Source: Chalciporus piperatus (Eukaryota > Basidiomycota > Agaricomycetes > Boletales > Boletaceae). Taken from it: DNA of 64,000 nt. Each line of letters opens with the position of its first letter. Positions within the stretch are counted from its first letter, which is position 1. Positions 31,551 through 45,404 of the stretch are shown piece by piece. The position numbers were made by a program, and so were the translations under genes. Location: the NCBI GenBank assembly GCA_038093975.1, contig JBBPTG010000053.1:62001-126000 (forward strand), in the 5' to 3' direction. The notes beneath the pieces are model-generated. The model had not been told where the DNA came from. It did no database searches and worked only from the letters and a program-made list of their open reading frames with translations.

Positions 31551-34500
31551 CTAAGCTGGGACAGCGACTCGCTCCGTCAAAAATCTCGACAACACCTGCA
31601 TCAAATCCACCCCACTCGGGCCCGGACCCGCCTTTTCCTCCTCACTCTTCGCCAACACAGGTTTTGCGCGCGTCAACAATGCCTGAAGATCAGCCGTCAT
31701 CTCTCCCGTCATACCCCTCCTCAACCTCTCCGCCAACGCTCGCGGTGCCCGCCCCTTTGTTCCCTCTCGTGCATCCACCGATACCGATTGCGCACCGTGC
31801 GGGGAGTGTGAGTGTGAGTGTGAGTGTGGGTGTCCGTGGTTATGGTTGTGGGTGTGATTGTGATTGTGTTCGTCTGCCTCTGCTTCCGTCGCAGCAGAGT
31901 CAAAGTCCGGTTTGGACAACCACATCGCGAGTTGGGTGACTGCGTAGACGAGGAGTGCTTCGAGCGTTCTTCGGGCGGTGTACGTTGCCTGACTGACGTC
32001 CAGAGGTATGTCTTTCAATGACGTCGCTGGTGCGATCGCTTGTCCGGCGGGTCGGGAAACGAGGGTACGGAGTACGTCGAGAGTGCAGTTCCCCAGTTCG
32101 AGCAACGTGCCCAGAGAGGTTGGTTCACCAAGGACAACCTTGGAATGCTACGAAAGAAAAAAAAATTGTATCAGTGTCAAGAATAAAGAAAGGTCGATGA
32201 TGACGATATACTTACGGGAACGATGAGCGCCTCGTGAACGGGCCATTCTTCCTGCTCTTTCAAGAGCACGTCGTACGCATGACTGATGCTGACGAGCGTC
32301 GACACGATGGAATTACACAGTCGGAACATCATGTGCACCAACCGTGCTGTGACAGGATGTTTCCGAAGATCCATCATATCCAGCTGGGATAGCGACGACG
32401 TCGTCGTCGGCTCCCTTTCCATCGCCGCTCGCTCCTCAGGGGTCACAGGCTCCAAAAGACTTGCGAGATGGTTCGGGTGCGTCAACGCGTAGTTGAGCTG
32501 CTGAAGGAGTACAAGCGCGCGCGTCGAGAAGACGCGGAGCACTTTGGTGATGACGGGATTAGGGGTCGTCGTCGTCGTCGAAGGCGTGCTCTCCGAAATG
32601 GCGTAGAATAGATTGACAACCTGTTCCATCTCCTCCAACAAGGGTAACGTGATAGGATCGCCGATGCTCCACGAGAGCGCACGCCCAATCTGCTTCCCAT
32701 AAAGCTGGATCATACCACACGCCTCCGCGCTGAAGAAATGATGCTGGTTCCGAAGGGCGTTGACGACGCCAGCTACGATACCAAGCATGAAGCAGTAGGC
32801 TCTGTGTGCTGGACTTCGCTCGCCAGGTAGTTCGGGCAAGACGACATCGATGAGGCCATCGCTGAGGGCGGCGCTGATGCTGTTGTTGCTGTATGCCGCC
32901 ACCACGCCTTCGCTCGCGAATCTCTCAGCGCCAGAGGGGATGCTGACGAGGGCCATGTGGAATAGAAGGATGTGCGGCGAGTAGAGGGGCATCCGTCGTG
33001 CTCGAAGTAACGGTAGATCCGAAATGCCAGCCATGTCGGTACGAACCAGCAACTCGAGACTCGATTTGATGACATCGGTCTCCTGGCATCTCGTGAGCCA
33101 AGGAAGCGACGATACACTGACGTCTGGTCGTATGCATTGCTCAAAGACAGCAACGAGAAGCTCCATATCGCGATCAAGGTCCAGGTCGAGACGCGTTCGA
33201 GCAGAATCGAACGTGAGACGGAGTGCGTCGACGACAAGGTTGATGGTGGATTCGACCAGTCCCGTGATAGTGAGCCGTTTGCCGGCGTTGACGACCTTGG
33301 GGCGGAGAGTAAGGTTCCGACATTGCCGAATGCAGAAATAGAGGATCTGCAAAAGGGTTCTGTGGAAGGGTGCAGATACTTTGCCGAGGAACGACGCCGA
33401 AGGCGGTTGTGCCTCGTTCTGCAAAAGCCTGTGGACATTGGCAATGAGACCCATGAAGGACTCTATCTCCGCGTCGGTATCCTTGGTCGAAAACCATGCC
33501 ACCTCGAGAATCGAGAGAAGCAGGCTGAGTCGTACGCCATGAATCGTCGCCATCATATCCCCCTGTCGACTTTCGTGAGACAGATCAGTGGAGATGATCT
33601 GCGCCAAAGCTAGCAAGGTCGGCCTGACCCCTTGCTCGACGCGAATGAAAGGCAACATTTGCTTCAGCAAGAATTGCCACGCGTCAGCCATGGACGTTTG
33701 CGAGTGCGCGAGAGAAAGATTCAGGTTAATTGACAACACCTGTTTCTCGATCATCTCGATGCTACCACCATCCTCATCGGTGGCGCATTGTTGGAGTCTA
33801 CTTCTCAGCAACTTGGGAGAGAACATGAAATCATCTCCAAACTCGCGCTCCGATACGGGGTCTTGTGACTGTAGTTGTTCGAGCGAGAGCTCGGGGAATT
33901 TTTCTGAGAGCCGTCGGGAAAGTTTGTCGTAGATGCTTGGATCGTAGCAGCTGGAAGCGCCTTCGAGAACGAGCTCGTTGATCTGGTCCTCGCCCTTGAA
34001 AGATGGTGCGAACTGCGTGTAGCTGAGCGGTTTCGAAGGAGGTGCCGTAACAGTTTTGGGGGGTGGCTGGAGGAATATGTCCTGCCCGATGATACGGATG
34101 GCGTATGACTTGACCATACCGCGATAAGCCTGGACAGACACCGCCTCGTGGAGAGTCGACCGACGTTCGCCATCGAGCACCACAAACGATTCGACACAGT
34201 AGTCTGGATCGGGTCCCAGCTCCTGGCGAGCAATTGCTGCAACCCGACCCCAAAATTCCTCGTTTTGACGAGCAGTCTCGATCACGGACTGATGCTCGAG
34301 CCCATGTTGCCACACAACGTTAATGAAATGGAGAATGGATGCGAGGAGTTGTGGATTGGCTTCCCAAAGATCCTTCCAGTGTCCGAGGGTATCCGTCGCG
34401 ATCTCCAAAGCGCTCTTCCGTTTCTTTTTCTCCTCGTCATCCTTGGCCTTTTCCTTGCCTTTAGAGCTCGGGATGATGAACTCTCCCGTGACAAGTAGCT

Positions 34501-37500
34501 TGGAAAGAGCTGGCTCTTTGTCAACAGCGAGGGAGATGAAGCTCCAAACGGCGTCACGGAGAGAAAACTCTTCGTATGGGTGTTCGATTATCCGGACGAA
34601 GGAAGCAACCGTAGCCTCGGGATTGGCGAGATGTCCAGTGATTGTCGGAGGTGAGGGGACCGCTAGTGAGAGAGAGGCGCATAAAGAGTGGAGAACGTGC
34701 ATTGCTTCCAAGGGAACGACAGTACCCACGTCCCTCTCCCTGACGAAGGTGGCAAGTACATCCACAGGATCTACACGCGCTCTCGCGCTGTCCGAGAATC
34801 CTGCCCCTCCCGCCACTTTCGCGCACAAAGCTTGCTCGAGAAGGGATGGTTTGGTGTTGTTGGGGGCCACCTGTTTGTAATTGAGCACCAGCCGAGCGAG
34901 TTGGAGGTGCGACTCGAGGAGGAAGATCAAGCGACGGACGTCTCCAAATCTCCTGGCATTATACAACGAACCGAGGATATTCGGGCTGGCTGCGACGGCT
35001 GAGACGAGAGGATTGATGGTGGAGGTGGTGGCTTTGTGGAGGAAAGCGTCGATGACAGCCTGGCTCAGGGTGGGGAAGGGACGACTGCTAATCGCGGGGG
35101 GTGACTGGACGAGGATGTAGGCGTAGAAAGATGATATTCGTCTCCCAATCTCGAAGCGGTCTCCTAGTTGGGCATATTTCCAACCCAAATGTTCCACCCA
35201 GATCTCGCCATGTAAGAAGTTTGCGGCGCGCATGAGAACTTCTTCTTTGACCTGCCTGAGCCGCTGGTTGTCTGCCGGAATCGTCAACACTGACGCGAAG
35301 GCTTCCTGGAGGAGCTGTTGGACGAGGTTCAACAATGCGATCGTCATGGTGTATTGGCCAGTGGCTCTTTCTGCAGGCAAAGCGACGCCTGCAAAGCCAT
35401 AGGATTGGCTTGAACCAAAGAGGGAAGTCGCAGATCGAATGTAGAGCCAGACTCGGAGGGAATACTTGGGCAATGTGAGTAACGCCGACAGCACGCTCAC
35501 CGCCGACGTCACAAGCTGAGTTCGAGAGAAACCACGAGACTGGGACCGACTAAGGGCTTCTTCGAGAATCATGGTCGTCAATTGCACCAAGTCCGCAGGG
35601 TTGTTCTCCCCCTGCGAAGCCAAATCACCGGTTTCAAGAGACTCCAACAGTTCCTCTGCAATGATAGGCTTTTCCTGGATGACGCTACGAATGAGGTCGA
35701 GGGCGTCCGTTGCGAGAGCTTCATCGCCACCTTCATCCAGCTCCATGCCAACGTCCTCCAATCTCAACGTCAGAGGGACAGAGCCTGGACCTGTTCGACC
35801 AAACGTCACGTCCTGGTACAAGTCCGCCGTTCCCGCAGACAAACTCCGGCGGGTAACGTATTCCGTGAGGACATCGAGGACGACCTTCCAACCACTGTAT
35901 TCGTGTTGCCAACACACCACCACAAACTCTCCACCGTCGCCACTGAGAAGCCGTCCGATAGAGCGTGGAGGTATTATCGAACCACCAGGGAGGCGGATCG
36001 CTCGGAGGTTGGTGTACGTTAGTCCAGGCGCTGAGGCAGAAGGTCCATACTGAACTCTCTCGTATACTGCGTTTGGACCCGTGCAAGACGAAAGTGGGAT
36101 AACAAGGGAGAAGGTGGAGAGTTGGTCCATGTAGTAGAAGACATGCTGGCAGCAAATCTCCCGCTCCGATTGTTCTTCCTCGTCGACCGATTGGGTGTAG
36201 TCTGCTGAGGATGCCGCGCCGAGAGGGTCGGTGTCCAGGAAGCCAGATGCAGTCATTGCCCACAAGAGCCTGATGAGAGGTCTAAAGTGGATCGGGAAGC
36301 GTGACCGAGCAACATCGATGATAGCTCGCCGTGCGATGCCTTGCCGCCAATCGGACTGCCAAAACTGCCGACATATTCCAGTCACAGATCGACTCTCGCT
36401 CCTTCCGAACAATGCAATCCATACTTCGACAAGCGAATCGAAGTCTGGAATGAGTTCCACAGGGACGAGCTGGACGACAGCCATGAGGAAGCCTGAAAGG
36501 AGGTCAGGCAACGTATATCGATGAATGAATAACCTACCCTTTAGCACGGAGCGGAACGCAATCGCGTTTGGGTCGGTGACGGTGGATCCCGTCTTCCAAG
36601 CCACGGCAGTGACGAAGAGCGGCGAAGTCGTAAGCAAGTTGTGCAACAACTTGAACAAGCCCACTTCATTGCTCAACGCCGCCCGGCCCATGAGCACATG
36701 GGTGGGCTCCCGTTCTTTGCCGCGAGGTGGATGTGCTTGAGTCGAGTCAAGGAAGGAACGATACGAGTTGGGAACTTCTTTCATGTCGATGATCTTCGCC
36801 GACAATCGAGAAAGCACGAATGCCCACGCGAGGTAGGTACATGCATGCTGGTTACCCGAATGGGACGTTACGAGTTCGTGGATTCGTTTCAAGGAATATG
36901 GGGAAGCCGTGTAGAACGTCGCGTCTGTGGGGGTGGTCGATATCTCGATGCCGTCCGGCTCCGCCACCCTCTCCAACTCCAGAATCTCGACTGTAATGAG
37001 CATCCAGAGACCTGCAATGTCTTGCAGAATCTGACTACCCTCGTCGTCCAAGAGAAGTGTCGAGTTTTGTTGTAGGGATCCGAGATTTGTGTTATAGGCA
37101 GCCTCGAGGAGTTTCACCACAAGTGGCCCATCGCATGGGACATAACCCCACATGGTCCAGAAAAGCACCTCCAACATCGCCAATTGCTCTCTACAATTCT
37201 GCTTCGCCCAGCGAGACGCGGCTCTTGGATCATCGCTAAATTTGGTCGGTATAGTTTCCTGCGTGCACTTGAGGTACTCGGCGAGGAGTTCGTCGGTGAA
37301 CGCACGACCGTCGGGGAGTATTTTTGGAATATATTCCACGGCTAAGGGGTGTACTGGGTCGGCAGGGTTTTCTTTTGCGCGAAATAATGGGATAAGGACA
37401 CGGAAGTGGAAGAGGCGTTCGGAATAGTAGAACGGTGTAATAGCAGCGATGAGTTCTTCGACGAGACTCTTGTCTGAGCTGGAGCCAGAGCTCATTGAAA

Positions 37501-37895
37501 GCCCTTCGTTGTAGAGGTATGATCGGAGTAGAATGAACGCCCATATTTCGTCGATGCCGAAGTGGGAACTTAGCGCGATTGCGAACTCCTTCGAGACATC
37601 GTCTGCTTGCATAACTACACCGTCTGGCAGCTTAACAGTGCCACTCTCCACAGTCTTTCGTGATTCGGGTGTTGGCTTCCCATGAGGTGATGATACATTT
37701 CGAATTTGGGGAATGCGAGGCGGTATTCTCTGGGATATTTGTTCCCATGATCCACCGTCACGTCGACCGGAGAGGAATGAGTGTAATTGTTGAAATGTGC
37801 TGTAAACAGAGAGAATGTTGAGTCAGATGGATGCAGAACTGAATCTAAACCTACACGTCAATCAGCGAAGAGCGCTGTGAATGCTCTCCGGACAT
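31551..37895 (-). CDS. NUP188: Nucleoporin Nup188
   Basis: Nup188 is a large scaffold of the nuclear pore inner ring, an all-helical superhelix that binds Nic96/Nup93. Three exons (37855-37895, 32216-37799, 31551-32147) total 6,222 bases, 2,073 residues. ATG 37895 starts MSGEHSQRSS; the phases GT|C and CCC| both fit. Recognisable N-terminal blocks aligned by eye with vertebrate NUP188 are YYSERLFHFRVLIPLF, then EYLKCTQETIP, then SRWAKQNCREQLAMLEVLFWTMW. The remainder is leucine-rich helical repeat. Nup192/205 was considered but these blocks are the Nup188 ones. A histidine-asparagine tract (31,800-31,890) sits near the C-terminus in the last exon, an unusual low-complexity insert. Confidence 0.85.
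31795..31895. repeat. GTGAGT/GTGATT microsatellite coding a His-rich tract in Nup188
   Basis: Alternating GTGAGT and related GTG-rich units on the plus strand translate on the minus strand to HNHNHTHNHNHGHPHSHSHSHS inside Nup188 (given in two parts: HNHNHTHNHNHG, then HPHSHSHSHS). The reading frame stays open. Confidence 0.85.
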
Positions 37896-41170
<3,275 letters not shown>

Positions 41171-41433
41171 ACCTTTAAACACCCTTTCCTCGGGCTATCT
41201 CTTTACTTGGATGTATTCTACTGTACTCTATCTTTATTAATCTATTCTCTAAACATCGAACCATGACGCGGACGTCTGAATGCATGGCTGTCTTGTAGAT
41301 GATTCATTACATATGAATAAGATACATGAATACCCGCGAACGTTGACAATGTTCCACACGAGCAATTAGTTTCGTACAGCATAATAGCACAAGTCCGCGT
41401 CCTCACAAACTGTTATAGCTCCCTGCGAGTCAT

Positions 41434-43261
41434 TCACAGCAATGCGGCACTTAGGACCGCTCCACACGCAGCCATAACAATATGCGAACGCCACATCCGA
41501 CTGGCTGCACTCGTCGAGCTGGTTGTCGGGCCCGCAGTCACGGTAGCGGCCGCTGTCCCAATCGAAGCCGACGGCGGAGGCGCATCAACCCCATTCATAC
41601 CCAACGCCGTCGCAGAAAGTGCTGCAAACCCGACGGAAGGAGGATTGTACCTGAATACCGAATACACATTTTTCTGCGCCCACGTGTCAGTCACAGGCTC
41701 AGAGCGAGCTAAAAACTCAAGTGAACGCACGAGGAAAGTGTCACCGACAATCCAACTTGGAGAGTTGGGGCCCGTGTCGATGTCGAAGAAAGCGCCGATG
41801 CATTGGGAGGGGCTGATCTGAGTCAACTGGAAGTCGGCAGGACTCACGGTCCAACTCGGTCCACCGAATGAGAATGCGACGTTGACTTCGGTGTTACATG
41901 CTGCGATGAATTGACGAATACGATCAGCGAGTCCTTTGCTAGCGAAGAGAAAACCTACGATAAGTATAGTAGCCTTGCCAATTGCCCGTTCCGAGCGCTG
42001 CCCCAGGGATCAGTGCGTAGATGCTCTGGATGACACTACGGGGTCCTCCGATGAGTGTCGTTCCTGTGTCGATAGCGGCATCGGATAAAGGTGCAGGAGG
42101 AATCGATATGTTCGATCCTTGCACGGTCAAGTCTGCAGTGCCTAAATTAGCTATGACATCACCAAACGATCAAGGTGCTTAACTGGAGATACGGAGTGTC
42201 CAGAAGCTCGGTGTCGACGGGAGAGGCTGATAATCTATTGTACCAGTATAAAGACTATTGTTAAGAAAGCCTGTGTAATTGAATGCTTAGCATTGGCAAC
42301 CAGATCCATCGAAAAGAGAATTCGTCGTACCCATCGTAAAGCTCCCTCCAGGCTCTAACGGCCGAGCATCGCTGACATTGCCGAAACTTCCAACTGCTCG
42401 GTAAACGCTCTTGATGTAAATGAAACAAATACTCACCGAGTAAGCTGAAAAGACATGACAGGCTGCGACCATGCCCCATTACTAACCAAAGCCTCCCAAA
42501 ACGGCTGTACACCCGAAGAAGCAATGCTCTGCCACCCCAATCCAAGCAATCCCGATACAGGGCTCATCAAAAGGCCCGACGAGGCCTGGGTGACGGCACC
42601 AAACACCTGGTCTTTGACGGAGAAACCAGCCATCTGGACGACGTCCGAGACGAGAGAACCAGCTGCTTGGCCACTCCCATAAGTGATCGAGAACGGTTCA
42701 GAAAGATTGTGGAAAGTCGAAGAGGAGTCAGAATTGAACGTTGGGACGCGGGAGCAGCCTAGTCTGCAGTTCACGTCGGCGATCCATAAATCCCTGTGGC
42801 AAGGTGAGACAATGGGATGAATAGGGGTAGACTGTACTGACGATGAACCAGTATCGAGGATAACGTCGAACGAAGTGGGTGGTGTTCCGATGGCAAGCGA
42901 GCCGAAATAACTGACGAGATATGTTAGTACGGAGAAGATAGTAGACCATCTGTCTAACCTTGAATCGGCATTCTGGTTTGTGATTCTAAGGAACAACCGT
43001 TAGTTTCTCAAGGAGGATCCTTCGGTAGACATACGAGTTTGTCCCTTGGCTCCTCTTCTCGGGAGATTGGGTACCGTACTTGGCTATGAGTCCCTCACGC
43101 TCGTTCTTGGCCCAAACACCCCAATCTTCGACCGTGCGGACGAGAGGCACAGTTCGACTAAGGGTGATGGATTTTCCAGTGGTGTAGTCAGGTGCAGCGA
43201 ATACGAGGAGGCTGAGATAACATAGCGAGCAAGCAATCAGTTGAAGCGTAAAGGAGACCAT
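41434..43261 (-). CDS. Secreted aspartic protease, family A1, probably GPI-anchored
   Basis: Pepsin-like endopeptidase. The start at 43261 gives a hydrophobic signal peptide (MVSFTLQLIACSLCYLSLLV, cleavage after FAA) and a propeptide of about 55 residues. Solved exons are 43031-43261, a 14-base micro-exon 42959-42972 (NADSS), 42842-42910, and 42437-42793. Several more follow down to the stop at 41434. Both active-site aspartates are present: YFGSLAIGTPP...VILDTGSSDLW in the N-lobe and AAIDTGTTLIGG in the C-lobe. The C-terminus has a Ser/Thr/Ala-rich stretch and a terminal hydrophobic segment (VMAACGAVLSAALL) typical of a GPI signal, so the enzyme is probably held at the plasma membrane or wall. 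Junctions between 42437 and 41900 were not fully fixed. Confidence 0.88.
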
Positions 43262-43693
43262 TGTCGAAATCGCGTCTTGTTACAACTTGCGTCGAAGTAC
43301 GGCCGACCGAGAAACCTTGCAGAGCGAGTGTGAGGTTGTGAGTGGAGAAATGGGAGCTGCGGAGGTACAAGGAGGTCTAAGGAGGCACTGCTCCAAGAGC
43401 ACTCCAAGACAAACTTCCAAGACAAATGATCGACGAGGCTACGTCACCGGACTGGTCGGCTTTGAAACAAACGAACTGCGGATTGACCGTCGGTTCTGTT
43501 CGGAACATTGGCCTCGCCGATTACTTGTAACTTACTGGACACAATGATCCCGGATGTCCCAACAAAAGTCTGACAAGGTCTGACAGCGGTTGGATAGCGC
43601 AATAATCGTCAATGACGTAAAGCATCCATTGAATGCAGCTCCGAACGAGCTTGGCGACGGTGGCATGCTGTGGCATGGTGCCGTCTGTTCATT
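43262..43693. other. Protease promoter region left of the transposon
   Basis: About 430 bases, no gene seen. It ends at the 9-bp target duplication of the adjacent element. Confidence 0.5.
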
Positions 43694-43702
43694 CCCTACC
43701 TC
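43694..43702 (+). repeat. Target-site duplication, left copy
   Basis: CCCTACCTC, identical to 45143-45151 on the other side of the element. Confidence 0.88.
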
Positions 43703-43752
43703 TAGGCTCGGACCAGCCGTTTCAAACCCCGCTGACGTGGCGGGAGAAACGG

Positions 43753-43925
43753 CTGGGCTCACTCGGGCCACTTTTGGCAGTGTCTGCCATTCTCAAGAAT
43801 GGACTTGGTGAAATTTCGCTCTGGATGACCATTCCCCACTCAAAAAAGGTTTCTGAGGCGACTGATTTTTTGTAATTTATGTACAACAAAAACCCGTTTT
43901 GAATACACTTGAAAATTATATTTTT
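43753..43925 (+). repeat. Long inner inverted arm, left
   Basis: Begins CTGGGCTCACTCGGGCCAC and is the inverse of 44888-45058 with only a few mismatches and single-base gaps over about 172 bases. Just outside it, 43713-43755 can fold into a hairpin with CCAGCCGTTTC / GAAACGGCTGG arms. Confidence 0.9.
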
Positions 43926-43960
43926 TGTGCTCGAGGTTGGTGCTTTAGTAGTCGTTTAAC

Positions 43961-44794
43961 CTAATGACCATAGTAGTACTGTGGCCAGTAATTCCCTGAA
44001 GCTAGGGTACTATAGTCAACAGAAGGTACTTGTGATGGTAGCTGAGATCTTAGTGTATCGTGCGGGTATGAATCAAATGTTCCAAGCAGCTGGGATGAGG
44101 ATGATGCCGAAGGTGGATGATATTGGTGGACGGGTGTCCCTGGAAAGCTAGACTCGGAGGCCCGGGTGGACTGCTGTAACTCCTCCGCAATGTAAAAGCT
44201 TGCCAATGTGCTGCTCGTGATGTGGCCACCTTGGCCTGAGCTTGGAAACATGTTGGAGTTGAAGTGGTCTGCAAAGAGACTCGGAGGTGGGGCCCAAGAG
44301 GAGCCCGAGGATGGAGTTGTGGCGGAATCGAAGGTATGTGATGGATGCTGTACGGTTTGCGAAGCGAGAGCAAGCCTCAAACCCTGGGGGGCATGACTCC
44401 AGACTTCCGTTGGTGGATAGAGCATCTGGGGGGTTGCATAGGCTTGCATTGAATCAGAATCGGATGCCGCTCGCACTGCAGGACCATGAGCGTTACCCGG
44501 ATTGACGGGCAAAGAAACCTGCGTGCCAGTGACGGGTTGCAATGTGGAGTAGTGATACGACGGCAGCTGCTGGTTCAGATGATTCAACCCCGAGGATACT
44601 TGGGCCTCGAAGCCCCATGCAACTATGGTGCTGACTGAGCCGACATACCAAACATAGTGAGAAATGTACAAACCTGACGTTGACGGCATGGCTGAGCATA
44701 GAGAATCTTCGATGTGACAGTGTTCGTACAATGATGTTTGTGATGGGGGGTTTGTACTCCAGGATCCATTGGGGGTGATGGCACCATGACTCAC
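43961..44794 (-). CDS. Open frame carried by the transposon, unknown protein
   Basis: A frame of 277 codons with no stop fills most of the element. The product is rich in Ser, Pro, Gln, His and Tyr (for example SGLNHLNQQLPSYHYSTLQP and GTFDSYPHDTLRSQLPSQV), a composition seen in activation regions of fungal transcription factors. There is no DDE, zinc-finger or other transposase feature. The first codon of the long frame is GTG within a possible GTGAGT donor, so the real start is either an internal ATG (44692, MPSTSG) or a short upstream exon. It may be a captured piece of a host gene. No similar sequence is elsewhere in the window. Confidence 0.45.
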   Translation of the reverse strand: MSHGAITPNGSWSTNPPSQTSLYEHCHIEDSLCSAMPSTSGLYISHYVWYVGSVSTIVAWGFEAQVSSGLNHLNQQLPSYHYSTLQPVTGTQVSLPVNPGNAHGPAVRAASDSDSMQAYATPQMLYPPTEVWSHAPQGLRLALASQTVQHPSHTFDSATTPSSGSSWAPPPSLFADHFNSNMFPSSGQGGHITSSTLASFYIAEELQQSTRASESSFPGTPVHQYHPPSASSSSQLLGTFDSYPHDTLRSQLPSQVPSVDYSTLASGNYWPQYYYGH

Positions 44795-44887
44795 ATTGCG
44801 TTGGACATGGACGGAAATGACTTCGTGGATACAAATGAGCTCGAGGATGGATCAGACTCGGAAATAGAATACTAGGATAATTAGTAA

Positions 44888-45058
44888 ATATACATTTTCA
44901 AGTGTATTCAAAACGCGTTTTTGTTGTACATAAATTACAAAAAATCAGTCGCCTCAGAAACCTTTTTTTGAGTGGGGAATGGTCATCCAGAGCGAAATTT
45001 CACCAAGTCCATTCTTGAGAATGGCAGGCACTGCCAAAAGTGGCCCGAGTGAGCCCAG
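44888..45058 (-). repeat. Long inner inverted arm, right
   Basis: Reverse complement of 43753-43925 apart from a few substitutions (for example CCCGTTTT/CGCGTTTT) and single-base length changes in the A runs. Confidence 0.9.
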
Positions 45059-45142
45059 GCGTTCTGTAGAGTTTCGCCTTTTCACCCTCCGCCTGTCAAA
45101 ACGAAAAGGCGGTAACTCGGCAGATCGTCCGGTCCGAGGCTA

Positions 45143-45151
45143 CCCTACCTC
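45143..45151 (+). repeat. Target-site duplication, right copy
   Basis: CCCTACCTC, identical to 43694-43702. Confidence 0.88.
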
Positions 45152-45404
45152 ATACTATTTCCGGGAAACACTCAACTTGACATCGTTGAGAATGCAAGGG
45201 CTGAATGTCCCAGTTCTCTAGAGTTTCAGCAGGACTAGGAGGCGGTAATCGCTTGAGAAGGGAAAAGCAGACGGTAGTGCACCCGTCACATAAATATCGC
45301 TCTCACCCAGACTTGTATTTCAACGTATTTGACGCCGACCAACTTGGCAATCGGATCTGGAAAGTACAGGCGCCAGTGACTAGTGACGGTTCGTTCTTCG
45401 AGTC

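Larger units (their letters stand above)
43703..45142. mobile_element. Non-autonomous TIR transposon, Mutator-like (MULE type)
   Basis: A complete 1,440-bp element. Its outer ends are TAGGCTCGGACC (43703-43714) and, inverted, TAGCCTCGGACC (45131-45142), 11 of 12 identical. Immediately outside is a perfect 9-bp duplication, CCCTACCTC. Inward of the ends lie short diverged stem-loop regions, then long inverted arms of about 172 bases (43753-43925 and 44888-45058) that are nearly identical. Nine-base duplications with long terminal inverted repeats are the known hallmark of Mutator-like elements; no transposase motif is present, so it must have been moved in trans. The inside carries a 277-codon open frame on the minus strand. 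The perfect duplication and similar arms suggest a fairly recent insertion. Confidence 0.85.

Noticed and set aside
33000..37400. Several open frames of 90-180 codons on the plus strand
   Set aside because: They are antisense shadows of the GC-balanced Nup188 coding exon and have no domain or splice support.
43753..45058. Element borders set at the long 172-bp arms
   Set aside because: No target duplication flanks these arms; extending outward reveals 12-bp ends and a perfect 9-bp duplication, so the true borders are 43703 and 45142.
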